A stretch of 64,000 nt of DNA, taken from contig RDXV01000004.1 in NCBI GenBank assembly GCA_004292695.1, positions 1 through 64,000 on the forward strand, given 5' to 3'. The translations under genes were made by a program, and so were the position numbers. Shown piece after piece: positions 44,070-53,218 of this stretch. The notes under the pieces are model-generated. The model made no database searches. It saw nothing but the letters and a program-made list of their open reading frames with translations, and was not told the DNA's origin. Position 1 is the first letter of the stretch. Each line of letters opens with the position of its first letter. The DNA is from Nostocales cyanobacterium. Lineage in GTDB: Bacteria; Cyanobacteriota; Cyanobacteriia; Cyanobacteriales; Nostocaceae.

Positions 44070-44134
44070 AGATCCCCGACTTCTTTGATATTCTTGTCAA
44101 GAAATTGACAATTTATCGCAGCAGTTGGGGATCT
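44070..44134. repeat. AGATCCCCGACTTCTT inverted-repeat element, copy 1
   Basis: AGATCCCCGACTTCTTT on the left and GCAGTTGGGGATCT on the right; the right arm is degenerate (TTGGGG for TCGGGG). 65 bp. Related copies are at 47186, 51690, 60630 and 61725. Confidence 0.85.
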
Positions 44135-44229
44135 AAATATTAGTAAATTTTTATGTTTATGTATATCGGTGATACGTAAAATATGCTTATTATCAGTAAT
44201 GAATAATTATACTGTAAGGTTGACAAATC

Positions 44230-47022
44230 ATGGAAAATAACACTTTAAAATCCTGGCATGATCTATTTTTACACTTAAAAGAACAAGGATATCAAATATC
44301 AGCAGGTTGGGAAAAATCAATAATTGAACCAAAAAATGATAATTTACCACCCATAGAAGTCATTAACATAGCAGAAAATGATTTGATTGTTAATTATGTA
44401 GGAAAAATTGAACTACAAACTCTTAGCAACCAACTTCAACTTACTTCAGAAATCATCAAAAACAATTCTGAATTAGCCAAATATACAGTAGAAAATCCCA
44501 GAATTAATATCCAAGAATGGCAAACAGAATCTATTAATTATCAAGTTAGTATCTCTCAAATTAACCCAGAAAACATTATCAAGTTATTTACTAAAAACTT
44601 AGTAATTAATTTACCTCAATCAATCCAATTAAAACTTGATTCCTTAGAAAATGCTAATTTGATTTTATCAAAGTCAGAAATTTACTTAGAATTCACTGAT
44701 AACATTCAAGTAGATTTAAACGATATTTTAAACTTAGACGTTAATATCCAATTACCATCTATCAACATAGAAGAAATATTTAACAGCTTCATTGCGAAAA
44801 TTTTTGGTAAATCTGAACTTGATATTTCCAATAGTAAACTAAAATTATCAAAAGATAATAACGGTAATCAAATTAACCTCATAGGATTAATCAACAACCA
44901 AGAAATTCAATTAACCTTTGGGAGTAGAACAACAGTAAAATATCAACTAACTGATGATCTTGATTTTAGTAGCTTAACCAAAAACATTCCAGTAATTAAA
45001 GAATTAAAATTAAAAAATGGAGAACTAATTATTAGTGATAAAAACTATTGTTATACACATAAAAAACTAGGAAGAATTAATATTAACAAAGGATTTAACT
45101 TTATTGGTGACATTAAACTAAGTAACTTAAAAACAGAATTTAGTGGTTTTCTCAAAGATCAATTAACAATTGATAAATTAGGTGCTTTAATTAGTTTTGA
45201 TCCAGGTGGTTTAGTATGTTTAACAGGTAACATTCAACAAGATATTAACTTAATTTCCGTCCAAGAATTTCAAGCCAATTTTACCAACTTACTAATTAGC
45301 ATCAAAATTAATAAAAACCTAGAACCAAGTTTTAAACTAATTGGTAACTTAGCTGTACAAGGTTATGATTTAACCCAAGAAAATGAACCCACATTATTTT
45401 TGAATGGAGCGGTTGCACTTGAACCAGAATCATTAACAGCATCCTTTGCTCAAACCGGGGAAAATGCTTGGTGTAACCCCTATGGTTTAGTGGGAACAGA
45501 ACTCAGGAATATTTGTTTTCAAGGAGGAGGAACTTATTTACCACCTTACTTTGATAACTTTGGTTTTATTGGTGATTTGAGATGGGATACCATAGACATT
45601 GAGGTAGCATTCCTCATGGATACCAATGATCCTGATAAATTAGCATTAATGTTAACCACAAATCAACCAGTTAGTCTAGTAAATTTATGGCAAGGTCCTC
45701 TATCTGGTTTTGTATTAAACAAAGTTAATGTTTCCACAGATTTAATTTCTCAAACCTTAGAATTTCTGAATAAATTTTTAGATTTAAGTATAGAATCCAT
45801 TGATAGAGAAAATGATGGTAAATGTGAACCATTAATTAAAATAGTTCCCTTCGCAACCGAAATCGCTGGACAACCAATTTCTGCAGGATTAGAAATTAAC
45901 GGTAGAGTCACAGCATGGAATCATCAAGCGAATTTAATTTTACAAAGTGATCAAACATTCCGGGAAATTGCAGGGACATTAAATGTACCAGAAATTGATT
46001 TAGGAGTAGTTAAAATCGGCGGAACAGATGATAATTGTTTAGATTTGGCATTAAAGGTAACACCAACTGAAAAATACTTATCAGGTGATGGACAAGTTGA
46101 GATTTTTGAGCAAGAAATTGCTAAAGTTGAATTTAAGATTACCCCTACTAATGCTATTTTCAAAGACTTTGATTTGAGTTTTGCTAATTTGATAAGTATT
46201 GATGTTGATAATTTGAGTATAGATATAGAAACAGGAATTGGTAGCGGTTCAGGAAAAATTTTAATTTTAGGAAATCAGATAGCCGGTAGTAAATTTTATT
46301 TAACCAAAACTGGAATTTCTATTCAGAATACATCATTAAATTTAGCGGGCTTTTTAACACTAGAAATTGAGAATTTAACAATTAACTTAGTCAATAATAC
46401 AGCTACAGGAAAAGCTGAAATTACTGCTTTTGAGCAATCTTTAGGTACTGGTACTTTAGCATTTGATCATCAAGCTATTACTATTAATCATGTCTCTTGG
46501 AATTTAGCAAATATAATCAAAATGGATGTTCCTAGTTTTAGTCTTGATTTAACTGATAAAAGTATAGCTGGAGTGGGTGATGTGAGTATTTTGGGGAGAA
46601 AATTCTCTGCGTTAGATATTAGCCTCAATGCTAAAGGTTTTCAATCTGTAGGGGATTTTAATTTTGGGGTTTTAGCTTTTCATGGTGCTACATTAATTCT
46701 CAATAAAGCTAAAGATGGTAATATCAATAATTCAGCGATAATTGCCGGTCATGTTAAGTTGTTTGGGTATGATTTTTTCAATGTCAAAGCGAGTGTGAAT
46801 AGTAGTAGATTAACTCTTTCTAGTAGCTTTAATTTTGGGGGAATTATTATTCTCAAAGGATCTAAAAAACGCAAAAATGCCATTATTACTGTTAAGAAAA
46901 ATCAGAATGGACGCTATCAAGCGATTATATCTGGGCGTTTTTATTTATTCAACCAAGAGTTAACAGCTATTAATATTAAGGATTTACAAAATCTGAAAAA
47001 AGCCACAGAAACATCTAGTTAA
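44230..47022 (+). CDS. Large beta-rich protein of unknown function
   Basis: 930 residues, no signal peptide or membrane helix, AT-rich codon use and many Asn, Ile and Leu residues. Sequence alternates short hydrophobic strands of the type (x)L(x)I(x)L with polar turns. The last 350 residues contain degenerate repeats of 40 or so residues (a block ending in DISLNAKGF; similar LSIDIETGIGSGSGKILILG and FSLDLTDKSIAGVGDVSILG), suggesting a beta-solenoid or AsmA/TamB-like stack. A Cys-containing segment TELRNICFQGGG lies in the middle. I do not recognise a family. It lies upstream of the ABC exporter and convergent with it. Confidence 0.6.
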   Translation: MENNTLKSWHDLFLHLKEQGYQISAGWEKSIIEPKNDNLPPIEVINIAENDLIVNYVGKIELQTLSNQLQLTSEIIKNNSELAKYTVENPRINIQEWQTESINYQVSISQINPENIIKLFTKNLVINLPQSIQLKLDSLENANLILSKSEIYLEFTDNIQVDLNDILNLDVNIQLPSINIEEIFNSFIAKIFGKSELDISNSKLKLSKDNNGNQINLIGLINNQEIQLTFGSRTTVKYQLTDDLDFSSLTKNIPVIKELKLKNGELIISDKNYCYTHKKLGRININKGFNFIGDIKLSNLKTEFSGFLKDQLTIDKLGALISFDPGGLVCLTGNIQQDINLISVQEFQANFTNLLISIKINKNLEPSFKLIGNLAVQGYDLTQENEPTLFLNGAVALEPESLTASFAQTGENAWCNPYGLVGTELRNICFQGGGTYLPPYFDNFGFIGDLRWDTIDIEVAFLMDTNDPDKLALMLTTNQPVSLVNLWQGPLSGFVLNKVNVSTDLISQTLEFLNKFLDLSIESIDRENDGKCEPLIKIVPFATEIAGQPISAGLEINGRVTAWNHQANLILQSDQTFREIAGTLNVPEIDLGVVKIGGTDDNCLDLALKVTPTEKYLSGDGQVEIFEQEIAKVEFKITPTNAIFKDFDLSFANLISIDVDNLSIDIETGIGSGSGKILILGNQIAGSKFYLTKTGISIQNTSLNLAGFLTLEIENLTINLVNNTATGKAEITAFEQSLGTGTLAFDHQAITINHVSWNLANIIKMDVPSFSLDLTDKSIAGVGDVSILGRKFSALDISLNAKGFQSVGDFNFGVLAFHGATLILNKAKDGNINNSAIIAGHVKLFGYDFFNVKASVNSSRLTLSSSFNFGGIIILKGSKKRKNAIITVKKNQNGRYQAIISGRFYLFNQELTAINIKDLQNLKKATETSS

Positions 47023-47047
47023 ATTCATACAGCACATTTTATCTGGG

Positions 47048-47113
47048 TGAGGTACACAAGGGCGGGCAGGATGCCCACCCCACAAGAGTTTTATAATTAA
47101 TATTTGTACCTCA
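47048..47113. repeat. Nested inverted-repeat element
   Basis: Outer arms TGAGGTACA (47048-47056) and TGTACCTCA (47105-47113) enclose an inner hairpin GGGCGGGCA/TGCCCACCC (47060-47080, one G:U-type mismatch). A small dispersed element, probably forming a stable RNA or DNA hairpin. Confidence 0.7.
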
Positions 47114-47185
47114 TGTACCTGAAAACAACAATCCTATTTTTTTAAACTAACCACAGAGACACAGAGGTAGAGAAAGGATTACTAT

Positions 47186-47245
47186 ATCCCCGAATTTTAA
47201 GAGTAATTGATGATTTATGGACAGGATAAAAAAGAAGTCGGGGAT
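47186..47245. repeat. AGATCCCCGACTTCTT inverted-repeat element, copy 2
   Basis: Left arm degenerate (ATATCCCCGAATTTT), right arm AAGAAGTCGGGGAT. It ends right at the stop codon of the ABC exporter gene. Confidence 0.75.
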
Positions 47246-49039
47246 TTATTTGTGATTATCTGCATGATTGATAGTAGCTTTTTTATGTCTATATTCATTT
47301 ATAGATAAAAATTGCCACTGGGAATTTTCAGCAAGTTCTAATACCCATTGATGGTAAGGAAATAAACTTTCTCGGTGTCCTACACTAATATAAGTGGTGT
47401 TAGTTGCTTGTAATTGATGATATAAATTCTGTTCGTTGTTTAAATCTAAAGCACTGGTAGCTTCATCTAAGATGGTAAAACTAGGATGAGAAATTAATAT
47501 TCTGGCAAAAACTAACCTTTGTTGTTCTCCTAAAGATAATGTATTTTCCCAGTTGACTTCTGTGTTTAAACCTTTAACTCGATTGAGTAAATGCTGTAAA
47601 TTCACTTTTTCTAAAACTTCTTCTAGTTTGCTATCACTGATGTTTTTATCTGTGTGGGGATAAAGTAATTGTTCGCGCAAAGTACCTAAAATTATGTAAG
47701 GACGTTGGGGAAGAAATAGTATTTCTTCTGAGGATGGCCTGACTAAACTACCACTACCAGAATTCCACAAACCAGCAATAGCTCTTAACAATGAACTTTT
47801 TCCTCTTCCACTCGGACCAACTATTAATAAACCTTGACCTGATGGGACATTAACTGATAAATCTTCAACAATTACCTTTTCATAATTGGGAGTTTGTAAG
47901 GTCAGATGATCAAATTCTATCTTACGTTCTTCTTTGAATTTAATAGTGCTGACATTTTCAGATTTTTTAATTACTTCAGATAAGGTATCGGAAAAGTTAG
48001 CTAACCTCTCAACATAACTAGAAAATCTGCCTAAACCACCAAATTCAGCAATTAATGTTCCCAAAGCATTGGCAAAGAAAAAACAACATAAACTAGCTTG
48101 GCTAATTTCTCCATAGTCAATTTGATCTTGGATAAATAAGGGTGTGAGAATGAACATAGAGAATAATGTAATAGCTGACTGATATGCTCTATTAAAGATG
48201 TCCTGTCCTCGTTCCCAATTCATTCTATGTTCAGCATTTTTGATCACATTATCAAATTTACGTTTAATGAGATTTAGTTCTTCATTTTCTCCCTGAAAAA
48301 ATGCGATTGACTCAGCATGATTTCTAACATGAGTTAAACAATAATTAAAGTCTGCCTTAAATTCTAATTCTGCTTTATTAATTTCATTGAGTTTTTGAGT
48401 TAAATAAATCGCAACTATATTTCCAATTACAGTATATACAACTAAATAAATTGTTATTTGTACAGAAATAGTCCACAATACAATTAAAAAAGTGAACATT
48501 TCTAGAACTTTTTCAATGAAAGTTGCGGAAAACCTTAAAGCATTTATGGTAATTGGTTCTAATTCTTGGGCTATACGTTGATCTGGGTTTTTAAGAGTGG
48601 AGCGAAGATTTATTTGATAGTAAGCTCGACTGCTAAAATATTTTTCTAAAATGTAATTATTTAACCATTTGTACCAGTCTAAAGAGATTTTTTTACTAAC
48701 GTATCTGGAGAACCCTACAAATAAGACTGTGATGACAATTGCTAGGGTAGAAACCCACAATGTACTAAAATATTTATTAATGTCTCTTTCTTCAATTACA
48801 ATATCAAGAACATAACGATTCCAGTAGCTACTGAAAGCACTCATGGATACTGTTCCCAATATTAATGATAGGAGTAAAAGTAACATTCCCCATGAGCGAA
48901 TTACTTCCGTAAATGCTCTACCTTGGACGTTGGTGGGATACCAATAAGGTTGGGCAACAACTCGGAGGTCTTGCCAAAATTGAGTAAATACGGAGAGGGG
49001 ATTTTTTTTGCTTGGATCACTGACAACTGGGTTAGACAT
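47246..49039 (-). CDS. ABC transporter, fused permease and ATPase (possible microviridin exporter)
   Basis: About 597 residues. The N-terminal permease has five or six predicted membrane helices (MLLLLLSLILGTVSMSAF, LVVYTVIGNIVAIYL) of the SbmA/BacA or ABCD type. The C-terminal ATPase has Walker A GPSGRGKSSLLRAI near residue 405, signature LSLGEQQRLVFARIL, Walker B and D-loop TILDEATSALD, and the H-loop His (VGHRESL). I chose ATG 49039; the frame further upstream to 49060 has only a TTG. 351 bp upstream on the same strand lies a microviridin precursor, and microviridin clusters carry an ABC exporter of this half-size type (MdnE). Export of the modified peptide is an inference from position. 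Confidence 0.85.
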   Translation of the reverse strand: MSNPVVSDPSKKNPLSVFTQFWQDLRVVAQPYWYPTNVQGRAFTEVIRSWGMLLLLLSLILGTVSMSAFSSYWNRYVLDIVIEERDINKYFSTLWVSTLAIVITVLFVGFSRYVSKKISLDWYKWLNNYILEKYFSSRAYYQINLRSTLKNPDQRIAQELEPITINALRFSATFIEKVLEMFTFLIVLWTISVQITIYLVVYTVIGNIVAIYLTQKLNEINKAELEFKADFNYCLTHVRNHAESIAFFQGENEELNLIKRKFDNVIKNAEHRMNWERGQDIFNRAYQSAITLFSMFILTPLFIQDQIDYGEISQASLCCFFFANALGTLIAEFGGLGRFSSYVERLANFSDTLSEVIKKSENVSTIKFKEERKIEFDHLTLQTPNYEKVIVEDLSVNVPSGQGLLIVGPSGRGKSSLLRAIAGLWNSGSGSLVRPSSEEILFLPQRPYIILGTLREQLLYPHTDKNISDSKLEEVLEKVNLQHLLNRVKGLNTEVNWENTLSLGEQQRLVFARILISHPSFTILDEATSALDLNNEQNLYHQLQATNTTYISVGHRESLFPYHQWVLELAENSQWQFLSINEYRHKKATINHADNHK

Positions 49040-49245
49040 TTTTGTATATGTGTTGTGCAATCAGTACGGACAAGGAAATTTTTTGGGATTTTACGTACTT
49101 ATATCATGTCTGTTTGCACACTGGCCATCTCAGCACAAATTTAGTGATTTAAATTATGATTTAAGTTAAAAATATTACTGGTTTAATGAGTACAAAAAAG
49201 TACCTAGTGAGAATTAGTCGTCTAATTATGTATTTTTAACCATTA

Positions 49246-49348
49246 AAAGAAACCTTGTTTGATTTATAAATAAGTTATAAAATTGTGAACTTATTTAATA
49301 GGAGTTTGTACCTAAATATAGGTAACAATCATCAAACAAGATTTCTTT
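49246..49348. repeat. Long inverted repeat between precursor and transporter genes
   Basis: Left arm AAAGAAACCTTGTTTGAT (49246-49263) and right arm ATCAAACAAGATTTCTTT (49331-49348) pair over 18 bp with one C/T difference (a G:U pair in RNA). The 67-bp centre holds a smaller ACCTA-AATA-TAGGT hairpin. It could act as attenuator or processing site between the two genes, or be a MITE. Confidence 0.7.
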
Positions 49349-49389
49349 AATTTGCAAAGGAAAATGAAGGAAATGAAATTTATGTGTAA

Positions 49390-49542
49390 TTACATATCTT
49401 CCCAATCAGAAGGCCATTTCCAAGTCCAGATTGGGGGAAAGGGAAGCGGTTGTGGTTCTGCGGGTTGTTCTTGGGGATCTTCTTCAACCAAGAAGCGGGC
49501 AAAAAATGGTACTGCTTGATTATCTAAGATTTTTTTAGACAT
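49390..49542 (-). CDS. Microviridin (graspetide) precursor peptide
   Basis: A 50-residue peptide. The leader contains PFFARFL (residues 12-18), the hallmark that the ATP-grasp ligases of microviridin clusters bind. An acidic and proline-rich linker follows. The core at the C-terminus is TWKWPSDWEDM (40-50), matching the microviridin core pattern T-x-K-x-P-S-D-W-E. Known chemistry predicts two ester (lactone) bonds from the core Thr and Ser to the acidic side chains and one amide from Lys, giving a tricyclic serine-protease inhibitor. The ATG is 49542. The half-size ABC exporter follows on the same strand. No ATP-grasp ligase (MdnB/MdnC type) or acetyltransferase is found in the window, so the modifying enzymes are elsewhere or lost. 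Identity of the peptide is firm; function and product are inference. Confidence 0.88.
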   Translation of the reverse strand: MSKKILDNQAVPFFARFLVEEDPQEQPAEPQPLPFPPIWTWKWPSDWEDM

Positions 49543-49861
49543 GGTTTTTGTTGTTGATCCTGTTTAGCAAATAGGCAAAGGTTAAAGCAGTTTGAATACT
49601 GATAACCATTGATGAGATGAATATAATCAGTACAATTACATCACCACAAGATAATATAATCCAGGTATCAGGTATGATACTGTAGACTATATATTTCTTA
49701 ATATTAAATCATACATTGTTACATTTAAATTTTAAGGTGTCTAAATATTATTAATGATTTGATAAGGTAAAATAATGAATATAACTATAACATTCAATAA
49801 TAATGATTAGTATTTTAAACACTTGACATATTTGAAATATATGATAGGTAATTTAAGTTAT
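49543..49861. other. Intergenic region upstream of the microviridin precursor
   Basis: AT-rich, no gene seen. It should hold the precursor's promoter and ribosome-binding site; I see no consensus I can place. Confidence 0.4.
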
Positions 49862-50101
49862 TTAGGGGAGCTGAAAAGCATCCGCTTCCGCATGAGTTCT
49901 ACTGATAGGATTAACTTTGAAAGTTATTTGTCTAGAATAGGGATTACTACTAGAATTGATACCAAAAAAACTTTGACCTTCTATTTCTAGTTTAGCGATT
50001 GTTGAGCCATCTGTTTCACTACCAGCAGGAGGTAAACCCAGACTTTGCCTGTATTTAGCTAAGTCATCAAAAATAATGTCCGTTTTTCCTCTCCTTTATA
50101 T
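49862..50101 (-). pseudogene. Remnant of a deaminase-type toxin domain
   Basis: Reading the minus strand from just after a TAA at about 50106 to the stop at 49862, the frame carries DIIFDDLAKYRQSLGLPPAG, then STIAKLEIEGQSFFGIN, then KVNPISRTHAEADAFQLP. This matches the zinc-binding HAE block of deaminase domains at the C-terminus of polymorphic (contact-dependent) toxins. No start codon is present and the frame ends before the second zinc motif (PCxxC), so catalytic residues are missing. It is a broken fragment, perhaps what is left of a toxin cassette. Confidence 0.6.
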
Positions 50102-50137
50102 ACAGGTAAAATTTTACCCTCAAATTTTAACATATAT

Positions 50138-50150
50138 AGGACTTACGCAG
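50138..50150. repeat. Lone MITE end
   Basis: AGGACTTACGCAG matches one terminus of the MITE at 35852. No inverted partner is found nearby. Confidence 0.55.
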
Positions 50151-50203
50151 AAACCTAGTTTCTTAACCTGGAATTTAAGAAAATTGAGTTAATTATAATC
50201 CTG

Positions 50204-50833
50204 CTAACAAGCAACTGCGCTAAGTATATCTAAACTGGTTTGAGCCGCTTCTCTCACATCAGGATGGGTGTCTTTTTCCATTAAACTATTTAAAAAGGGA
50301 ATAGCTTCTACAACTTCTAATTCTCCTAATTCATCAGCTGCACTTTCACGAACTATATAATCATGATCGTTGAGACTTTCTATTAATAAAGGTAACGCTT
50401 TTTCTGGATATAAACGTCGCATAAATCGCAAAACACTACTTCTGACATAAGGAGAAGAATGTTCACGCAAAGCTAATACAGGTTTGAGATTACCAATAAC
50501 TCCTAACCTACTTAAACTATCTATTGCTTCCATGACAATTAATGGACGTTTATCATGAAGATAGTTAACCAGTAAATTCAATAATTCAGATTGAGAAAAT
50601 GGATGTTCTAGCGGTACTTCTGCGAGTGCAAATAAAATTGCTTGCAACTGTGCTGTATTCGCTTTATCAATTTCATTCCATAAGAATTTTATCCCCATTT
50701 CTCCTTGTGTAGCGATGAGGTAGGATACTTCTTGATAGAAAAGTACAGCATCTTCATTTTCAGGTGCAGGAAGTTGAAAAATTCTGATTAGCTGTTCTAG
50801 GTTCAGGTGATCGAGTTCTGGGTAAAAACTCAT
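50204..50833 (-). CDS. HEAT-repeat protein
   Basis: 209 residues of alpha-helical HEAT / PBS-lyase-like repeats: DKRPLIVMEAIDSLSRLGVI, SPYVRSSVLRFMRRLYPEKALPLLIESL, DYIVRESAADELGELEVVEAIPFL and HPDVREAAQTSLDIL. In cyanobacteria such proteins include bilin lyases and adaptor scaffolds; no lyase residues are identifiable. It lies 27 bp downstream of a 74-residue gene on the same strand and could be its partner. If the deaminase remnant was a toxin, an immunity function for this gene is possible, but only by position. Confidence 0.8.
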   Translation of the reverse strand: MSFYPELDHLNLEQLIRIFQLPAPENEDAVLFYQEVSYLIATQGEMGIKFLWNEIDKANTAQLQAILFALAEVPLEHPFSQSELLNLLVNYLHDKRPLIVMEAIDSLSRLGVIGNLKPVLALREHSSPYVRSSVLRFMRRLYPEKALPLLIESLNDHDYIVRESAADELGELEVVEAIPFLNSLMEKDTHPDVREAAQTSLDILSAVAC

Positions 50834-50860
50834 TTGATACCTCCTAATAGTTCATTATTA

Positions 50861-51085
50861 TCACTCCTCATAAGTTTTTATTTCATTAAGATTCATATCA
50901 CGAAATTCACCAGGAAACTCTTTACCTAACTTAGCAGGAAGATTAGATATTTTAATTAATCCATTATCACGTAAAGAATTAAGTTCCTGAATTTTTTCAT
51001 CTGACAACCTTAAACCATATTTATTGGCTAACCTTTCATATTGTGTCAGTATTTTAATTGCCTTTTTCGCATTTTGACTTGTCAT
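50861..51085 (-). CDS. Small hypothetical protein upstream of the HEAT gene
   Basis: 74 residues, basic N-terminal helices (NAKKAIKILTQYERLANKYGLRL) and a C-terminal FPGEFRDMNLNEIKTYEE segment. The last part resembles the short joint before toxin domains in polymorphic toxins, but this is weak. It precedes the HEAT-repeat gene by 27 bp and probably shares its mRNA. Confidence 0.6.
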   Translation of the reverse strand: MTSQNAKKAIKILTQYERLANKYGLRLSDEKIQELNSLRDNGLIKISNLPAKLGKEFPGEFRDMNLNEIKTYEE

Positions 51086-51689
51086 TGTTACCTCAGTTGG
51101 GTGTGATTTTATTCAACCAAACTGGGGTTATCGTGAGAAGAGTGAATAATTGCAGGAAATTGCACTTATAGCTTTTGTAACAAGTTATTAGTAGCTAAAG
51201 CTAGTATATCCTGGCCTTAAACCACAACAATCTAAGCTCTCAGCTTTTGAGAACTATAGTATGTCTAATGGAATTAAGCAGTATCAGTCACTCTACACAG
51301 CGTAAAACCCGCAGATGTAGTAGTTGTTTACTGTTTTTGCCAGAACACACCAACTTCAGGGAACATACTTCATTTATTCTCAGAGTTTCAGAAATCCAGC
51401 TTATTTCCCTAAAATTGGCTCTATCCTTGCTGAAAAACTCTTATGAAGGGGGCTTCACTGTATAAAGTTCGGCCACACCACTGAATGGTTAGTTCTAATA
51501 GGGAACTGAATTTCTAATGCTATTTTAACATATAAATTTTAAAAAGTAGTGATAAAATCAGCTTTACGCAGATACAATAGGCAATTAAGGGGTAACAGTT
51601 ACTTGCTAATCAAAATGCTGTTATTATCCTGAAAATTTTAAAATCCTGAACATTCTTATTTTTAGATTTATTCTAACTAGCAACTCCCC
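51086..51689. other. Intergenic stretch upstream of the 74-residue gene
   Basis: A frame from 51247 to 51465 exists, but its composition and lack of a ribosome-binding site argue against it. A degenerate 49-bp-type repeat (TATCCTGAAAATTTTAAAAT, then CCTGAACATTCTTA) lies near 51625-51660. Confidence 0.5.
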
Positions 51690-51755
51690 AGATCCCCGAC
51701 TTCTCATATCAATTTATAATTTGTGGACACAATAAATCAAAGAAGTCGGGGATCT
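51690..51755. repeat. AGATCCCCGACTTCTT inverted-repeat element, copy 3
   Basis: AGATCCCCGACTTCTC (left) and AAAGAAGTCGGGGATCT (right), 66 bp. It ends 3 bp before the sufS stop codon (minus strand), so it may act as a terminator. Confidence 0.85.
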
Positions 51756-51758
51756 TAT

Positions 51759-53024
51759 CTATTCACCAAACACACTAGCAAAAAATTCTAGCGTCTCTTT
51801 TAAAGCCTTAATAAAAACATCAATTTCCTCACGGGTATTGTAAAAAGATAAACTCACTCTTGCAGTTCCCGCTAAACCTAAATGACGGTGTAAAGGTTGT
51901 GTACAATGATGACCAGAACGAATAGCAACACCTTCTTGATCTAACAAAGTTGCTAAATCATTAGCGTGAACTTCGGAAGCTGTAAAAGCTGCTAAAGCGG
52001 CTCTACCTTCGCCGTTAACATCGGGTTTGGGTCCGTAGATTCTAATTTGAGGTATTTGGGCTAATTGCTCAAATAAATAGGCTGTTAATTCGGCTTCGTA
52101 GGCATGAATTTTATCCATACCAATGTTAGTTAAATAATCTATAGCTGCACCCAGGGCGATCGCCTCACCAATTGCAGGTGTACCGGCTTCAAATTTATGG
52201 GGTAATTCTGTATAGGTGGAATGGTCTAAATAGACTTCAGAAATCATTTCTCCACCGCCCATAAATGGGGGCATTGCTTCTAATATTTCCAATTTTCCAT
52301 ATAAGAAACCAATACCAGTGGGAGCGCACATTTTATGACCGGAAGCTACTAACCAATCACAATCAATTTCTTGGACATTGATAGGAGTATGGGGGACACT
52401 TTGACAAGCATCCATTAAGAATTTCGCGCCATATTTGTGAGTAATTTCAGCAATTTCTTTAACAGGATTTATGCAGCCTAATGTATTAGAAATATGAACT
52501 ATAGAAACAAGTTTGGTTTTTTCGGAAATCAGGTTTTTAAATTGTTCTAAATCAAATGTTTCCTCTGGTGTAAGTTCTATAAATTTTAAAATCGCGCCTG
52601 TTTTTTGGGCGACAAATTGCCAAGGAACGATGTTACTATGGTGTTCCATAACTGAGAGAATTATTTCGTCTCCCGGTTGTAGGTTGTTCATTCCCCAACT
52701 GTAAGCGACTAGGTTAATAGCTTCGCTGGCGTTGCGGGTAAATACTATTTCTTGGCGAGATTTGGCGTTAATGAAATTAGCAATTTTGTCTCTTGCTGCT
52801 TCGTAAGCGTCGGTTGCTTTTGCACTTAAATAATGCGCTCCCCGATGTACGTTTGAGTTATATTTTTCGTAGTAATCACGCCATGCGTTTAATACTGATG
52901 TTGGTTTTTGGGATGTGGCGGCATTGTCGAGGTAAGTTAGGGGTTTTCCGTGTACTTGTTCGTTAAGAATTGGGAAGTCTTTACGAACTTGATCGGCTAT
53001 GGTTTTGATGGATGTGAATGTCAT
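51759..53024 (-). CDS. sufS: Cysteine desulfurase SufS
   Basis: 421-residue PLP enzyme that removes sulfur from cysteine as a persulfide for the SUF pathway. The PLP lysine is in [14 protein letters not shown] and the active-site cysteine in [15 protein letters not shown]. The N-terminal [25 protein letters not shown] is typical. It is the last gene of sufBCDS and separated from sufD by 194 bp of repeat-rich DNA. Confidence 0.97.
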   Translation of the reverse strand: MTFTSIKTIADQVRKDFPILNEQVHGKPLTYLDNAATSQKPTSVLNAWRDYYEKYNSNVHRGAHYLSAKATDAYEAARDKIANFINAKSRQEIVFTRNASEAINLVAYSWGMNNLQPGDEIILSVMEHHSNIVPWQFVAQKTGAILKFIELTPEETFDLEQFKNLISEKTKLVSIVHISNTLGCINPVKEIAEITHKYGAKFLMDACQSVPHTPINVQEIDCDWLVASGHKMCAPTGIGFLYGKLEILEAMPPFMGGGEMISEVYLDHSTYTELPHKFEAGTPAIGEAIALGAAIDYLTNIGMDKIHAYEAELTAYLFEQLAQIPQIRIYGPKPDVNGEGRAALAAFTASEVHANDLATLLDQEGVAIRSGHHCTQPLHRHLGLAGTARVSLSFYNTREEIDVFIKALKETLEFFASVFGE

Positions 53025-53040
53025 ATTTTTAAGAATTTAA

Positions 53041-53160
53041 GAATAATGAACCACGAAGGTACGAAGGAAGCGAAGGTAAGAAATTTTAGAGAGATTGTTG
53101 GTGAGTTTCCCTATTTTAAGAGGAATGAACCGCAAAGTACGCAAAGTACGCAAAGGTAAG
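53041..53160. repeat. Short tandem repeats between sufD and sufS
   Basis: Two related arrays: GAACCACGAAGGTACGAAGG near 53047 and GAACCGCAAAGTACGCAAAG near 53128, the latter with three copies of GTACGCAAA-type units. The same unit type lies at about 55382-55410, upstream of sufC. Confidence 0.8.
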
Positions 53161-53218
53161 AGGTTTTTGAGGGTTTTTTGGTGGTGTTTCCCCACTTTTT
53201 GAGGGTGGGGTTTTTTGG

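Noticed and set aside
51247-51465. Plus-strand 72-codon frame
   Set aside because: Composition unlike neighbouring proteins and no start signals; probably intergenic.
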